Shown here piece after piece: positions 10,689 through 21,413 of a stretch of 64,000 bases of DNA. The notes beneath the pieces were generated by a model, which was given only the letters and a program-made list of their open reading frames with translations, made no database searches and was not told where the DNA came from. How positions within the stretch are numbered: position 1 is the stretch's first letter; each line of letters starts with the position of its first letter. Source of the DNA: Candidatus Acidiferrum typicum (lineage in GTDB: Bacteria > Acidobacteriota > Terriglobia > Acidiferrales > UBA7541); NCBI GenBank assembly GCA_025463055.1, contig JAOAPV010000070.1, positions 1 through 64,000 on the forward strand, in the 5' to 3' direction. A program made the position numbers and the translations under genes.

Positions 10689-11456
10689 TTACTGGCGAGT
10701 TTGTGAGGGCTTCGCGGCCTTCGCATCCGCTTGATCGTAGACGTACCGAATGCTGACCTGCGAATTGGAGCGGCCCCGAGTGAGCCGCAGTGTTTCATAA
10801 AGCTGTGTGCCGTCATACGAAAGCTCGTAGACCCGGCTCATCTTCTGTCCGCTAGGCGTTTTCTCGTCCGTCACCAAGCGATTGCCATCCCAGTGCGCCG
10901 CAATTTCCTGGTTAGTATTGTCTTTCGACTTTTGCAGCTTACGCCCATCGGTAAAAATCGCGGTCTTGTGCTCTTGGTCATCGAACACATCCACTTCGAC
11001 GTCCCTCTTGGCCTCCGCAACCGTCAGCGACCTCGACGCAGTCATCACTTCCTGCATCCGCTGGCGGTCTTCGTCGCTTTCGTTTCCGCCGCCGCCCCTC
11101 CGCCCCCCGCCGCCCCAAGGGCCGCCGCCCATTCCGGGAATGCCCATGCGCACTCCGCCTCGGCCACCGCCTTGTCCGCCGCCTGCGCTCCGCGCATCCT
11201 GCATTTTCTTCCGCGGGTCATCGCTTTCATCCTGATTCAGCTTCCAGGCTCCCATGATAGAAGTCCGCGGCTTCACGGGCGCGCTCTGTTGCTCCGGCGG
11301 CCGCGCCTCAGGCGACGATGGCGGCTGAGGCGCGGCCGCCGGCAAAGGACCCGCCGGTGCTTGCCCTCTTGCCCCTGTCGGCCAGCCGAGCAACACCACG
11401 CTCAGAATCTGGCTCGCAATAAAAATGTCTCGCCTAGTTAAAAACATTGTGCTCAT
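10689..11456 (-). CDS. secreted Gly/Pro-rich protein of unknown function
   Basis: A 255-residue protein with a signal-peptide-like N-terminus (TRRDIFIASQILSVVLLGWPTGARGQA), a Pro/Ala-rich linker, then GAWKLNQDESDDPRKK. That last motif resembles the start of lipocalin-like or similar secreted domains common in this group. A Gly/Arg-rich stretch (about residues 92-125) interrupts the protein before a beta-rich C-terminal domain. An internal ATG at 11447 is better spaced from GGGAAGAG and may be the true start. It is probably exported; the function is not known to me. Confidence 0.7.
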   Translation of the reverse strand: MSTMFLTRRDIFIASQILSVVLLGWPTGARGQAPAGPLPAAAPQPPSSPEARPPEQQSAPVKPRTSIMGAWKLNQDESDDPRKKMQDARSAGGGQGGGRGGVRMGIPGMGGGPWGGGGRRGGGGNESDEDRQRMQEVMTASRSLTVAEAKRDVEVDVFDDQEHKTAIFTDGRKLQKSKDNTNQEIAAHWDGNRLVTDEKTPSGQKMSRVYELSYDGTQLYETLRLTRGRSNSQVSIRYVYDQADAKAAKPSQTRQ

Positions 11457-11773
11457 CTCTTCCCGGAACTCGTATTATTCATTCCCGCCCAGCTACAAGA
11501 AAGTTCCCTCGGACCAACGTGGAATGTGTCTGGACTAAGCCGAATCAAGCGCACTGAGCCAGGGGAACGAGGTACCCTCAAGCTCTCACCCTGGTTAGAA
11601 GGGCGCGTTACCACCAAATGGTTGCTTGCCGGGAAAGCCCGAAATTCCCTCAAATCACTCGTGCAGGTTCATTTGGAGGGCGGCGGTTTTGTTTATCCTG
11701 AGCCTCGAAGGGCCGCCGTTTAACCACGTAAGACGTACCAGGTAAATTCCTACGGTCGCCAAGTGAGCGATAC
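11457..11773. other. intergenic region, nothing recognised
   Basis: A 317-base gap between two minus-strand genes. It contains a GGCGGC/GCCGCC imperfect inverted repeat around 11680-11717, but no frame with a ribosome-binding site or family resemblance, and no clear promoter. Confidence 0.5.
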
Positions 11774-12532
11774 TTACTTCAGCCACAAGCTAACCTCTCG
11801 AGCCCGAGACAACAGCGCCAGCGCCCCCAATTCGCGAAACTGCGCCGCCCGCTGCCGATAGCCGTACATTCCCTCCGGCAGAATCGCCATAAACGGCACG
11901 CTCGCCGCCTGCGCCGCCAGCCCATCATCCACATTGTCACCCAAGTACAGCGCGCTTCCCGGATCGCGCTTCCCCAAAATCTTCAGCAGCCCATCTGGAT
12001 AAGGTTTCTTCCGCGCCACGTCATCCATCGTTATCACGGCACGAAAATGGCGCGTCCCCGCCCAATGCTCAAACGAGTAAGTGAATTCCCGCCGAGTCCG
12101 CCCCGTAAACAAATTTAATTCAAACCTCCCAGCCCAGCGCTCCACTTGCTTCGGAGTCACCACCATCTTTTCCCGGCGGACATTTCCCGGCCGTCCGTCG
12201 CAATCCCAGTAAAACCGCTGAAAAGCGTCGCGCGCCTCCTCATATGTCGTCGGCCTCCCGAGCGCCGTAGCCCAGTTCGAAACCATCCTCCAATCATCAT
12301 TGTTTCCCGGCTTGTTCTTCCACCGGTGAAGCTCCGCCCACGTCACGCGCTTCCCAGTCAAAAACCGCATCGTTTCCAGCGCCGAACGCCAAAAGCTCTG
12401 GCGTACGTCCACCAACACGCCATCCACATCAAAAATCAAAATTTCTGGAATTCGTTCAAGTCGCTGTCGTCTGCGCAAAGTAGGTAAGGATCCTCGCTCC
12501 CGGATCCAAAAGTCTCGCCCGCCTGCGTCCAA
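11774..12532 (-). CDS. HAD-superfamily hydrolase (subfamily IA-like)
   Basis: A 252-residue phosphatase-like protein. The HAD motifs are all present: DVDGVLVD (Asp35 nucleophile, Asp37), Thr143 in LFTGRTRRE, Lys176 in KKPYPDG and the acidic GDNVDD (198-203). The DVDGVLVDVRQSFWRS start resembles the uncharacterised HAD-IA group that is sometimes fused to histidinol-phosphate aminotransferase; that placement is from memory. The start codon appears to be TTG at 12532, since no ATG precedes the motif, and the exact start is uncertain. It lies 45 bases downstream of the hybrid kinase gene and may be co-transcribed. Substrate unknown. Confidence 0.82.
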   Translation of the reverse strand: MDAGGRDFWIRERGSLPTLRRRQRLERIPEILIFDVDGVLVDVRQSFWRSALETMRFLTGKRVTWAELHRWKNKPGNNDDWRMVSNWATALGRPTTYEEARDAFQRFYWDCDGRPGNVRREKMVVTPKQVERWAGRFELNLFTGRTRREFTYSFEHWAGTRHFRAVITMDDVARKKPYPDGLLKILGKRDPGSALYLGDNVDDGLAAQAASVPFMAILPEGMYGYRQRAAQFRELGALALLSRAREVSLWLK

Positions 12533-12577
12533 TGGTCAAGCGAATCGCGATGCTACAAAGTTTTTGCATTATCGCTC

Positions 12578-15529
12578 TCACTTGGCTTGTTCCACACGCG
12601 CCAGCGTAGCCCTTCTCGCGCCCCGGTTCTTCGCATACTCCTCGAGAACGTCGTCCAGCTCCTGTGGTCGTATCGGCTTCGTGAGATATCCGTCCATTCC
12701 TACAGCCAGGCATTTCTCCCTGTCACCTTTCATCGCGTGCGCCGTCAACGCAATCACCGGCACGCGCTCTCCGCTCCCCTTCTCTGCCTCGCGGATCGCT
12801 ACGGTTGCTTCCATCCCGTCCATCTCCGGCATCTGCACGTCCATGAAGACCAGCTCAAACGTTTCTTTTTTCAGCGCCGCCAAAGCCTCCAGCCCGTTCG
12901 CAGCCACCACCACCCGGTGCCCGCGCTTTTCCAAGAGTCGCACCGCCAATCGTTGATTTACCAGGTTGTCTTCCGCCAGCAGCACTTTCATCGACGAGCC
13001 CGGCTCCCGCGCGTCCTGCAAGGAAAACCGCGTGATCAGCGCAATGGCCCCTTCCGGCTTCTTTGCTCCCAGCACGCGCGCAATCGCTTCGCGCAATTCC
13101 GATTGCCGGATCGGCTTCAGCAAGTACGCGGAAACGCCCAGTTCTGTGCACCTCGCTGCATCTCCCTTATGACCCGCCGAAGTCAGCATCATGATCGTAG
13201 CCGTAGACAGCTCCGGCCTCTGCCGAATCGCTTCGATCAGCGCAAATCCGTCCATCGTCGGCATATGCATGTCGGTTAGTACCAGCCGGTACGGAGCACC
13301 AGCCTCGCGCGCCTCCGACAATTGCCCAAGAGCCAACGCTCCGCTCTCCACCGTAACTGCTTTCATCTTCCAGTGCTTCAGCATGCCTTCCAGGATGCGC
13401 CGATTCGTACGGTTATCGTCCACCACCAGAACCTTCACTCCGCGCAAAATCTCCGCCGGTGCGGGTGCGCCCACCTTGATCACTTTTGCATCAGCGGCCG
13501 CCAAGTGCGCGGTAAAATTAAATTGACTTCCCTTGCCAACCTCGCTCTCCAGCCATATCGCTCCGCCCATCATCGATACCAGCCGGTTCGAGATCGTCAG
13601 TCCCAGCCCCGTGCCGCCGTACTTCCGGGTCGTCGAGCTATCCGCCTGCGTGAACGGCGCAAATATTGCCTCCCGCTTCTCCTCCGGAATCCCGATGCCC
13701 GTGTCCGAAACCGTGAAGTGCAGCAGTCCCTCGGCTCCATGTTGCGCGTCCGGCTGCACTCGCACGGCCACTTCGCCGGTATCCGTAAACTTAATCGCAT
13801 TCCCCACCAGGTTGATGATCACTTGCCGCAGCCGCCCGGCGTCTCCCTTAACCGTCTCCGGGACTTCCGGCGCCACTTCACACAATAATTCCAGTCCTTT
13901 TTCGTCCGCTCGCAAAGCTACCGTCCGCAATGCCGATTCCAAGCAATCGCGCAGGTCAAACTCCATCGACTCCAGATCGATCCGCCCCGCCTCGATTTTC
14001 GAAAAATCCAAAATGTCGTTGATCACCACCAGCAATGCTTCCGAAGATGTCTTTACCGTTTCTAAATACTCCCGCTGCTCTGCCGTCAGGTTTGTGTCCA
14101 GCGCCAGGTCCGTCATGCCCATCACGCCATTCAGCGGCGTGCGGATTTCGTGGCTCATGTTTGCCAGAAACTCGCTTTTCGCGCGGCTAGCCGCCTCCGC
14201 CAGCTCTTTTGCATCGAACAAATCTTTTTCCGCCTGTTTACGCGCGATGAATTGCCCGATTTGGCTGCCCACCGCCGCGGTTAGAGTTAGCAACTCAGGC
14301 TCAGGGCTGCGAACCTCGCGGGCAAATAACTCGATCACTCCAGTAAATTCGTTGTCATTCAGAACTGGGAAAGCAATTCCGGAGTGAAGTCCGCATGCCA
14401 GGGCCGCTTTCGCAGGCGGAAAATTGAGGTCCTTCCCAATATCTTCGAGCCAGGCAGGTTGCCGCGACGCCCAAACGCGTCCAGGCAGACCGATACCCTG
14501 CGCAAAAAAAATCCCAAAGCTTGCGTTGATGAATTCTTCAAGCGCAGGGCCTGGCCGTTGCCAGGCATCCGCGCACTCCAATCGATTCGCCACGCGGTTT
14601 AGGTTCCAGATCACCCCTACTTCCCGCTCCAATCCTTCGCACAGGATTTGCAAAACCTTCGCAAGGGTTACCTCTACGGGATTCGAACCCGCCAAAACGC
14701 GAGTTACGTCGTAAGCGATGCCTTGTAATAGCTGGGCACGTTCGCGGTCGCTCACTTCCTTTAGCAACTCCTGCGTTCGCAAGTGAACGCGCACCTCCAG
14801 TTGATCTTTCGATCCTTGCAGCGCCGCGTCCCGCTCCTGAATGCCCCCAAGCATTTGGTTGAACGCTGCAACCAGCGCTCCTACTTCATCGCGGCCATTT
14901 GATACCGCTCGCAACGTGTAATTTTTCTGCGTGGAAACTCTGCTGGCTACTTCCGCCAGGTGCAGAATCGGCTGCGTAATTAAGCCTACCAGCCGCGACG
15001 AGATCACGAACGTTATCAGGATCGACACCAGCAGCACCAACGCGGAGATCTTCCGGTACTCGCGCATTTTCGATTGCAGTTCAGAGAGATCCGAAACAAT
15101 GGCGATCGACCCCGCCTTTTGGCCGTCAAAAGAAATATCTCGGTACAACGTAACCGAGTCACTGTCGAAAATCGTGCCCTCATCCCTCCGCGCCGGCGTC
15201 TTGAACTCCGCTCCCAATCCATCGCGCCGGTACTCCGCAAACACTCTGCCGCTTTTGTCGTAAAGGACTACGGCCATTACGTATTGTTCCGAGCGAATCG
15301 TACGCAGCATTTCTTCAGCGGCTTCTTTGTCGTCAAAGGCTATCGAAGCCTTCGTCGCCAGCCCCAGCGACTCCGCATTCTTCGCTAGTCCGCTGACGAT
15401 CGATCCTCGGAAGCTGGCTCTCTCATAAATTTCAAACGCCATGCACGCCAGGCTCAGACCGAGCACGCACGTGCAAAGAATCACTGAAATCAGTTTTCGT
15501 TTGATGGACGCGTCGCGATACAAAGCCAC
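12578..15529 (-). CDS. hybrid sensor histidine kinase with two receiver domains
   Basis: A 983-residue membrane kinase. In order: transmembrane helix (about 12-32), a periplasmic domain resembling CHASE8 (about 35-155), a second helix (about 160-180), HAMP (about 180-234), GAF (about 269-430), HisKA with phospho-acceptor His460 in [12 protein letters not shown], an ATPase domain ([23 protein letters not shown]), and two receivers with acceptor Asp753 (LTDMHMP) and Asp897 (FMDVQMP). No Hpt domain is present, so a separate phosphotransfer protein is expected. The GTG at 15529 follows GGGGGAG; an ATG at 15583 is also open but its GGAG is directly adjacent. The signal is unknown. Confidence 0.93.
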   Translation of the reverse strand: MALYRDASIKRKLISVILCTCVLGLSLACMAFEIYERASFRGSIVSGLAKNAESLGLATKASIAFDDKEAAEEMLRTIRSEQYVMAVVLYDKSGRVFAEYRRDGLGAEFKTPARRDEGTIFDSDSVTLYRDISFDGQKAGSIAIVSDLSELQSKMREYRKISALVLLVSILITFVISSRLVGLITQPILHLAEVASRVSTQKNYTLRAVSNGRDEVGALVAAFNQMLGGIQERDAALQGSKDQLEVRVHLRTQELLKEVSDRERAQLLQGIAYDVTRVLAGSNPVEVTLAKVLQILCEGLEREVGVIWNLNRVANRLECADAWQRPGPALEEFINASFGIFFAQGIGLPGRVWASRQPAWLEDIGKDLNFPPAKAALACGLHSGIAFPVLNDNEFTGVIELFAREVRSPEPELLTLTAAVGSQIGQFIARKQAEKDLFDAKELAEAASRAKSEFLANMSHEIRTPLNGVMGMTDLALDTNLTAEQREYLETVKTSSEALLVVINDILDFSKIEAGRIDLESMEFDLRDCLESALRTVALRADEKGLELLCEVAPEVPETVKGDAGRLRQVIINLVGNAIKFTDTGEVAVRVQPDAQHGAEGLLHFTVSDTGIGIPEEKREAIFAPFTQADSSTTRKYGGTGLGLTISNRLVSMMGGAIWLESEVGKGSQFNFTAHLAAADAKVIKVGAPAPAEILRGVKVLVVDDNRTNRRILEGMLKHWKMKAVTVESGALALGQLSEAREAGAPYRLVLTDMHMPTMDGFALIEAIRQRPELSTATIMMLTSAGHKGDAARCTELGVSAYLLKPIRQSELREAIARVLGAKKPEGAIALITRFSLQDAREPGSSMKVLLAEDNLVNQRLAVRLLEKRGHRVVVAANGLEALAALKKETFELVFMDVQMPEMDGMEATVAIREAEKGSGERVPVIALTAHAMKGDREKCLAVGMDGYLTKPIRPQELDDVLEEYAKNRGARRATLARVEQAK

Positions 15530-15583
15530 CGGGTCTCCCCCACTCGTTTTGCCATCTGAGCGCGCAAGCCCAGCCGCGCACAT

Positions 15584-16032
15584 CTCCAGCGAATCGGCGT
15601 AAAGACAGTCCCCTCCGCTCGCCAGATGTGCACGATTACTGCCGAATCAAAGCCACCGAGTACGAGCAAACGCTTTGTATTCAGTAAGTCGCCGTACCGC
15701 TGCTTCGTTGGGATTTTCTAACCTCGGGTCGAAACGAGACTCTGTTCCGATGTGACGCATACGCGGGCTCCCTTGCGACGGCCCAAGTACTCGCTACTAA
15801 ACCCTCATCGTCGCTATCGCGCCTTTATCTAAAGCCTCCCCGTATCCTCCGGGCTTCCGCTCAGGTGACAAACATTTTAGCGACAGCTCGGGAAGCTTTT
15901 CTTTCAGCACTACGTATCTACTACGTGACCCAGATTGGGTCCGCCGTTCGTTCGATGCACCGGTAGGTGGTCGCCGCGAAACGCTCTCCTGCGAACGGTC
16001 TGTGATGGTTGGCGTCTGGGCGGGAGAATGCG
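15584..16032. other. intergenic region between the kinase and the HExxH protein
   Basis: About 450 bases separate these divergent genes. A pair of ACTACGT direct repeats occurs near 15909-15925. I find no frame with a credible start and no consensus promoter; regulatory DNA for both neighbours probably lies here. Confidence 0.5.
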
Positions 16033-16884
16033 ATGTCTTTCGCGCGCGCTCGTCAAGCAGCCGTCCTGCCAGCTGCCGCTCACTTGCTTTTGTCTGCCAC
16101 CCTCATGCTTTTGTCCAGTTCGCCCGCGCTGTCCCAAGTTCGGTCCCGCCGCGCTTCCGCGGCCACGCACTCGGCTCCTACATTCCCGCGTGATTTCCTC
16201 GAAAGCTCCGATGAAACCAATCCGCTCCCAACTCCGTTGCGTTCCGCGGCAGCTCGCTACAACTCGTCCCCGTTTAGTGGCCCTTCCAGCGGCCCACCAG
16301 ATCTCGTTCAATTGCGGCTTCTGACCTTCGGCGCACGTGGCCTGCTGATCGAGCAAGCCCGTCAACAGGTCCTCGCCATCCTGGCCGCCGAAAATTCTTG
16401 CAGCGCCTGGTTCCGCAAAGCGGATCCCGCCGCCGCCGCCATTTTCGAGTCCCTGGAATTCGCTCTCGACGACGGCCCTAAGGACGTAGTCACAGTCAAA
16501 TCCACGTCGGGAGAGATTCTCTTCAAACATCCCTATTCCGCTGGTGTTCCGGAGAATGCTGGACACGACGCCACCGTCTTGCTCAACGCCAACGGTTCCT
16601 TTTTTACGAGCGCCGCGGATATTCTGCGGCGTGATTCCGACCGCGGTGTGGCGCGCTTTGCAGGACGCCGTGATCTGCGCGTAGGTCCCTACGCAGGCAA
16701 CACTTTGCCCGCACGGATCACCACTCTCCTGCACGAGCTTGGGCACGCAATCGGGCGTCTTCCCGATGATTCCGACGAGTTGAGTGGCTTATCAATGCAA
16801 AATACAGAGCGCGTGCTGCACGCCTGCCACGCCGAGATCAAAGCAAGCGTGCGGCAAAATCGCGATAAGGGAAACGAAAGGTGA
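16033..16884 (+). CDS. secreted putative zinc metalloprotease (HExxH) of unknown family
   Basis: A 283-residue protein. The ATG at 16033 is preceded by GGGAG about seven bases upstream, better than the TTG at 16009. A signal peptide is visible (AAVLPAAAHLLLSATLMLLSSSPALSQ), then a Ser/Pro-rich stretch. Near the C-terminus is LLHELGHAIGRLPDD, an HExxH zinc-binding and catalytic motif. The following spacing (HExxHxxGRxPDD) approaches but does not exactly match the metzincin HExxHxxGxxH/D. The rest resembles no family I can name. A long frame on the opposite strand is its shadow. It is likely exported and possibly proteolytic. Confidence 0.65.
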   Translation: MSFARARQAAVLPAAAHLLLSATLMLLSSSPALSQVRSRRASAATHSAPTFPRDFLESSDETNPLPTPLRSAAARYNSSPFSGPSSGPPDLVQLRLLTFGARGLLIEQARQQVLAILAAENSCSAWFRKADPAAAAIFESLEFALDDGPKDVVTVKSTSGEILFKHPYSAGVPENAGHDATVLLNANGSFFTSAADILRRDSDRGVARFAGRRDLRVGPYAGNTLPARITTLLHELGHAIGRLPDDSDELSGLSMQNTERVLHACHAEIKASVRQNRDKGNER

Positions 16885-16963
16885 GATGCAGTTTTATATC
16901 TTTGCAGCGCCCAGGCAATTTGCTCGATTACCACGCCCTGCGCGCCCGAGCCAGCTCGCGACG

Positions 16964-19900
16964 CTATTCATACCTCAGAGCCACCATGGGATCAACACGC
17001 ATTGCGCGGCGAGCCGGAATGTAGCATGCAGCCAGCGCCACAAGGGTTAGCAGTACCGCGACGGCAATCATCGTCAGCGGATCGTTGGCATGAACGTCGT
17101 AGAGCATCGAGGCCAGATAGCGCATTACTCCCATCGCCACTCCGATGCCGACGCAGGCGCCGACAATCGCCAGCACAATTCCCTGCTGTAAGACCAGCTT
17201 CAGCACCCGTCCCGGGTGCGCGCCAAGCGCCATGCGAATCCCGATTTCCCGTGTGCGTCGCGAAACTTCATACGAAAGCAGTCCGTACAATCCCACGCAC
17301 GCCAGCACCAGCGCCAGCAAACCAAAGAAGCCCGATAGCCGCGCCACCAGCCGCTCCTGAAACAGCAACTGGTCAATTTGCTCCGATTCCGTTTTCACGT
17401 CAAAGAGCGGCAAATTCGTGTTTACTTGTGCCACCACTTCGCGCACTGCGGGAAGAATAGCTTGGGGGGCGGCCGCCGTGCGCAATTCAAATGACGCTCC
17501 TCCGGCGCTGTGCGGCATGTAAATCATGGCGTGAATCTCCCGCCGCAGGCTGTTGTATTTCGCGTCCCGTACCACCCCAATGATTTCGTAGCCGGGATTG
17601 GCCGGACGGTCCGCCTCTGCTGCCGATTCGCCGAATTGTTTTCCGAGCGCGCTTTCCTTTCCAAGATATTTCTGAACGAATGCCTGATTCACAATTACGT
17701 CGGTCCGCGCCGAAGTAGGAGTTGCTCCGCTGTTCGTGGCGGACACCTTGAAATCAGAGGCATTAAAGTCGCGACCGGCGAGAAAGGGAATGTGCATTGT
17801 CGCAAAGAAATTTGGTCCGACTGCAAGCGCGTCCGCGTCGGAACGTTGATCCTGCGGCGTTCCCGGCCAGTGGAAGCCCATGATCCCCAGCGCGTTACTC
17901 AACAGCGGCATAACCGAGTAGCTCGCGGACTTCACTCCGGGCGTTTCCGAGAGGCGGCCCTGCAAGTCGCGATAGAAGCTGTCCACCTGCGCGCCTTTGT
18001 AGCCGATCAACGTCGGGTCGATTCCGAAAATCAAGATGTTGTGCGAATCGAACCCAACATCGATGCTGCGCAGGTTCGCCAGCGTGCGCACCAGCAGTCC
18101 CGCGCCCACCAGCATAACGATCGCAAGCGCCACTTGCGCCACCACCAGCGCATTGCCGATGCTGAACCATTTTCCGTTGGCACGTCCTGAACTTGCCGAG
18201 CTTCCCGCGCCATCCTTGAGCGTTGGCGTCAAGTCGACACGCGTGCTGCGTAAGGTCGGTGCGATGCCGAAAAAAATTCCGGTGAGCAGCGAAACCGCGA
18301 CGGTGAATCCCAGCACGCGCAAGTCGACGCCCGTCGCAAATCCAAGAGGTCGCGGCTGATTGCTCGAAACAAACGAGATGATGGCGTGTGCTCCCCAGTA
18401 GGCGAACAGAACACCCAGCGTGCCGCCGAGCACCGAGAGTATTACGCTTTCCGTCAAAAGCTGGCGGACAACCCGCGCGCGGCCCGCTCCTAGCGCCAGC
18501 CGCACGGCCATTTCCTTCTGCCGCGCAGCGGCGCGAGCCAGCATCAGCCCCGCAACGTTCGTGCATCCAATCAGTAGAATGATTCCGACAGCCAGCATCA
18601 GCACGTACAGTGGATTGGAATACTCGCTGCGCGCGCCGGTCAATCCGGTTTGCGCGGGCACCAGCGTCACCTCAGGGTTATCGGCCACCGTCGATAATGT
18701 CTTGGGGCCACCCTCGGGCGCTGCTCCTGGCGGCGCAGCAAAAATGACCGGCGTCTTGCCCGCGGATGGCGACATCGGGGCGCCGGCCGCCTCTCTGCGA
18801 GCCTGAACCGGGCTTCCCGGCGCCTGCTGGGGCGGTACGAGCACACTCGCCGGACCGTTGCCGCCAGCCGGCGGCGGCATAGCTCCGTGAAACATTTGGT
18901 CGCTACGTGGGCCGCGCCCAGCCGGCCTTCCCGGTCGCACCGCGATCTCGCCGCCATGGAAAAGCGGAACGGACCCGTGAAGCATTTCATTTCGGTAAAG
19001 CCCGCTCACCGCCGCTTGCGCAGAAGCAAGCTCCGTTCCGGGTTTCAGCCGACCAACAATCGTGAGCCACCAGTTACCCGCGTCGTCAGAGCGGTTTCGC
19101 CAAAACATGGGATAGGTAATACGTTGCGCGTCGGAGAGCGGCAGCCAAACATCATAATCGCTGCCCGGAGTAATCCCGGTGAATCGCTGTTCGGCCACGC
19201 CAATAATCGTGAACGCGACGTTGTTCAGCTCGATCGTATGGCCGACTACCTCGCGAGAGCCTCCGAAGGCGCTCTGCCAGTAGCCGTAGTTCAGCACGGC
19301 AACAGGTGCGGCGGACGGTTTGTCGTCCGCTGCCTCAAACAGCCGGCCCGCGGCCGCTTTAAGACCCATCGTGCGGAAGAAGTCCCCCGAAACGAGCTGG
19401 CCATTGATAACCGTCGCTGGGCCGTTTCCAGTCAAGCTCAACCTGTCAGAGTTGGCAAAAGCTGTCGTCGCCGCGAAGACATTTGCTCGGGCTATTTCGC
19501 GAAACATCGGCTCAGAGAACGAACAGCCGTAGGGATTAGCTGCCCCAGGCATTACATTCATCGGGCAATCTCCGGAAGTCATGTACCCGTGAATGTTCGG
19601 CGCATTCCGCGCGCTCCACTTAAGCAGCACCAACTGCGAAGGATCCTCGACCGGCAGCGCGCGCAGCATCACTGCGTCGATCAAGCTGAAAATAGCCGTG
19701 TTCGCGCCAATGCCCAACGCCAGCGTAAGAATGGCCACCGCAGCAAACCCTGGAGACTTGCGCAGCATCCGCAGCCCGAAGCGAACATCCTGCAGCAGCT
19801 GCTCCAGCCAAACGAAACTCCACACCTCCCGCGTCTCTTCCTTCACCCGCGTCACGTTGCCAAACTTCCGCACCGCCGCATACCGCGCTTCCTCCGGAGC

Positions 19901-20005
19901 CATTCCGCGCTCGATGTTGTCCTGCGTCTCGCGCGCAATGTGGTCGCGAATGTCCTCGTCGAGATCTTCCAACATGCGCCTGCCCATGCGCTTGCCGCGT
20001 CTCAT
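16964..20005 (-). CDS. ADOP-type ABC transporter permease (MacB/FtsX domains)
   Basis: A 1013-residue acidobacterial duplicated orphan permease. An N-terminal permease-prefix domain ([22 protein letters not shown]) is followed by a first helix (about 87-110, [20 protein letters not shown]), a periplasmic MacB-like domain, an FtsX helix bundle, and a repeat of both. There is no ATPase domain or partner in the window. Residues of about 357-450 form an unusual Pro/Gly/Ala-rich stretch between the first periplasmic domain and the next helix. The ATG at 20005 overlaps the TGA of the PadR gene by four bases (ATGA), so the pair is translationally coupled. Substrate unknown. Confidence 0.92.
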   Translation of the reverse strand: MRRGKRMGRRMLEDLDEDIRDHIARETQDNIERGMAPEEARYAAVRKFGNVTRVKEETREVWSFVWLEQLLQDVRFGLRMLRKSPGFAAVAILTLALGIGANTAIFSLIDAVMLRALPVEDPSQLVLLKWSARNAPNIHGYMTSGDCPMNVMPGAANPYGCSFSEPMFREIARANVFAATTAFANSDRLSLTGNGPATVINGQLVSGDFFRTMGLKAAAGRLFEAADDKPSAAPVAVLNYGYWQSAFGGSREVVGHTIELNNVAFTIIGVAEQRFTGITPGSDYDVWLPLSDAQRITYPMFWRNRSDDAGNWWLTIVGRLKPGTELASAQAAVSGLYRNEMLHGSVPLFHGGEIAVRPGRPAGRGPRSDQMFHGAMPPPAGGNGPASVLVPPQQAPGSPVQARREAAGAPMSPSAGKTPVIFAAPPGAAPEGGPKTLSTVADNPEVTLVPAQTGLTGARSEYSNPLYVLMLAVGIILLIGCTNVAGLMLARAAARQKEMAVRLALGAGRARVVRQLLTESVILSVLGGTLGVLFAYWGAHAIISFVSSNQPRPLGFATGVDLRVLGFTVAVSLLTGIFFGIAPTLRSTRVDLTPTLKDGAGSSASSGRANGKWFSIGNALVVAQVALAIVMLVGAGLLVRTLANLRSIDVGFDSHNILIFGIDPTLIGYKGAQVDSFYRDLQGRLSETPGVKSASYSVMPLLSNALGIMGFHWPGTPQDQRSDADALAVGPNFFATMHIPFLAGRDFNASDFKVSATNSGATPTSARTDVIVNQAFVQKYLGKESALGKQFGESAAEADRPANPGYEIIGVVRDAKYNSLRREIHAMIYMPHSAGGASFELRTAAAPQAILPAVREVVAQVNTNLPLFDVKTESEQIDQLLFQERLVARLSGFFGLLALVLACVGLYGLLSYEVSRRTREIGIRMALGAHPGRVLKLVLQQGIVLAIVGACVGIGVAMGVMRYLASMLYDVHANDPLTMIAVAVLLTLVALAACYIPARRAMRVDPMVALRYE

Positions 20006-20364
20006 GATTCGCCCTCTCGCTCCGCTGACCGCAGAATCCGCGCGATCGCTCCCGCTAACTTGTCCCATTTGCTGGTCTCGACCGCCAGTTGCCGCCGGCC
20101 CTTCGCCGTCAACCGGTAGAACTTCGCACGGCGATTGTTCTCCGAGATGCCCGCTTCGACCGCAATCCATCCTCGCTTGATCAGCCTGTGCAGCGCGGGG
20201 TACAGCGAGCCCTGCTCGACCTGCAATACATCGTCGGAGTTGAATTCAATAGCCTTGGCGATGGCGTGCCCGTGCGCAGGCCCCAGCAGCAGCGTGCGCA
20301 GAATCAGCAGGTCCAAAGTCCCCTGCAGCAGCTCAACACGTTCTTTCTGCTCTTTAGTAGACAT
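20002..20364 (-). CDS. PadR-family transcriptional regulator
   Basis: A 120-residue winged-helix protein with the PadR core: [28 protein letters not shown], then [19 protein letters not shown], then [12 protein letters not shown]. PadR proteins usually repress their own operon and are commonly placed directly before ADOP permeases in this phylum. The stop overlaps the permease start. The ATG at 20364 lies two bases from the predicted transcription start, so the mRNA may be nearly leaderless. Confidence 0.95.
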   Translation of the reverse strand: MSTKEQKERVELLQGTLDLLILRTLLLGPAHGHAIAKAIEFNSDDVLQVEQGSLYPALHRLIKRGWIAVEAGISENNRRAKFYRLTAKGRRQLAVETSKWDKLAGAIARILRSAEREGES

Positions 20365-20372
20365 CCTAGGTG

Positions 20373-20401
20373 AGGGTAAAGCCGTACTAGTAGAATGTCA
20401 A
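20373..20401 (-). promoter_or_regulatory. padR-permease promoter with operator-like palindrome
   Basis: On the minus strand a perfect TTGACA (20401-20396), 17 bases, then TACCCT (20378-20373). The 8-base palindrome TACTAGTA lies within the spacer at 20385-20392, a classic place for an autorepressor to bind. That PadR binds it is an inference. Confidence 0.6.
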
Positions 20402-20572
20402 GGTGAGGTGTGGCCGAATCTATGTAGCGGCCGCGGCGTTCTATCCGCGGGCGCCTTTGAATTTTGTCCCCTGTAGCGCAGCGCGGAGTCCGCGGAGCCC
20501 TGCGGCTTTTTTCCTGGTCTCGACTGGGCTAGCAGGTCCGCTTTTCAGGGGACGCCAGACCTGTGCCTTCAC

Positions 20573-21226
20573 CTATTGCGGTCGAACATAATTCGCTATA
20601 TTCGCTGGCACCGGAATCTTCGCACTCCCTCGCGGGTCTCGCTCTGGCTCCTCTGGCCCCCATCGAAACGGCAATATCCCCGTCCACGCCGCTGAGCTGT
20701 ACTCCGCGTCACTATCGACCGCAAATCCCGTGCGCACTTTCGCCGACGCTTCCACCAGCGGCACGGCCAGCACCATCGTTGCTTTGATCTCCTGCTCCGT
20801 CGGTGGACGCACCGTCTCCCACCTCCCGCGCACTACATACTCCACAAAGTCGCGCATGGCCGCCAGTTTGGCCGCATGCCCTTCCACAATCTCCGCCTTC
20901 CCCATCACCACTACGGACCGGTAATTCACCGAATGGCCCATCGCCGTCGGCGCGAACACGATGCCGTCCAGCAGCGTCACGCTCAGGCAAAACGGCCCGC
21001 TCGATAGCGCCTTCATCAGCCGGCTCGCCGGCGAGCCGTGCAGAAACAGCTTGTCGCCCACGCGCACATAGTTCGTCGGCACCACAAACGGCATGCCGTC
21101 CGCCACAAATGCCACGTGGCACACAAACGCCTGATCCAGAATGTTGTAAATCAATTCGCGGTCGTAGGAACCTCGGTCCGGCTTCCGCCGCACCTTAGTC
21201 CGCCCAGTAGGAGTAAATTCGCTCAT
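20573..21226 (-). CDS. pyridoxamine 5'-phosphate oxidase-family flavin-binding protein
   Basis: A 217-residue split-barrel protein. RGSYDRELIYNILDQAFVCHVAFVADGMPFVVPTNYVRVGDKLFLHGSPASRLMKAL is the FMN-binding region of the NimA-like/PNPOx-like group, here quoted in two parts: residues up to PTNYVRVG and the HGSPASRLMK loop. Such proteins bind FMN or heme and often act as small-molecule reductases; true PNPOx activity is unlikely from sequence length and motifs alone. It is monocistronic, and no promoter was convincing. Confidence 0.85.
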   Translation of the reverse strand: MSEFTPTGRTKVRRKPDRGSYDRELIYNILDQAFVCHVAFVADGMPFVVPTNYVRVGDKLFLHGSPASRLMKALSSGPFCLSVTLLDGIVFAPTAMGHSVNYRSVVVMGKAEIVEGHAAKLAAMRDFVEYVVRGRWETVRPPTEQEIKATMVLAVPLVEASAKVRTGFAVDSDAEYSSAAWTGILPFRWGPEEPERDPRGSAKIPVPANIANYVRPQ

Positions 21227-21290
21227 CCCCGCAGCCTAGCCCCCGCCTCACCCACCGGCAAGCACCAATCTGGCCACCCGCTTTTTAGGA

Positions 21291-21319
21291 TTGACAACAG
21301 CTACCTCTTTGTGTATAGT
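21291..21319 (+). promoter_or_regulatory. near-consensus promoter of a candidate small RNA
   Basis: Perfect TTGACA (21291-21296), exactly 17 bases, then TATAGT (21314-21319, five of six). Predicted start 21326-21328. No plus-strand coding gene begins within the next 3 kb. Confidence 0.75.
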
Positions 21320-21342
21320 TACTTCTGGTTACTACCGCGCCT

Positions 21343-21369
21343 AGCGCCACTCCAAAGTGGCGCTCTTTT
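21343..21369 (+). terminator. intrinsic terminator 1 of the candidate small RNA
   Basis: Nine-base perfect stem, CCAA tetraloop, then CTTTTA. The U-run is short, so read-through is likely. Confidence 0.6.
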
Positions 21370-21413
21370 ATTGCCGTATGCCCTGGCTGGATCCCAACGA
21401 CAAAGACCTGTAG

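Noticed and set aside
11092-11215. Gly-rich stretch in the secreted protein considered as a tandem repeat
   Set aside because: The glycine-rich coding region has no exact repeated unit; it is simply a low-complexity protein segment.
14668-14690. tRNA-like T-arm sequence (GGTTCGAATCC on the minus strand)
   Set aside because: It lies inside the GAF-domain coding region of the histidine kinase, encodes normal residues (AGSNPVE), and no acceptor or anticodon arms surround it.
15910-16746. 278-codon minus-strand frame opposite the HExxH gene
   Set aside because: The plus-strand gene has a signal peptide, ribosome-binding site and zinc motif; the antisense frame has none.
18887-20119. 410-codon plus-strand frame opposite the ADOP permease
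   Set aside because: The minus-strand permease has clear domains; this frame has no start signal and is Arg-rich.
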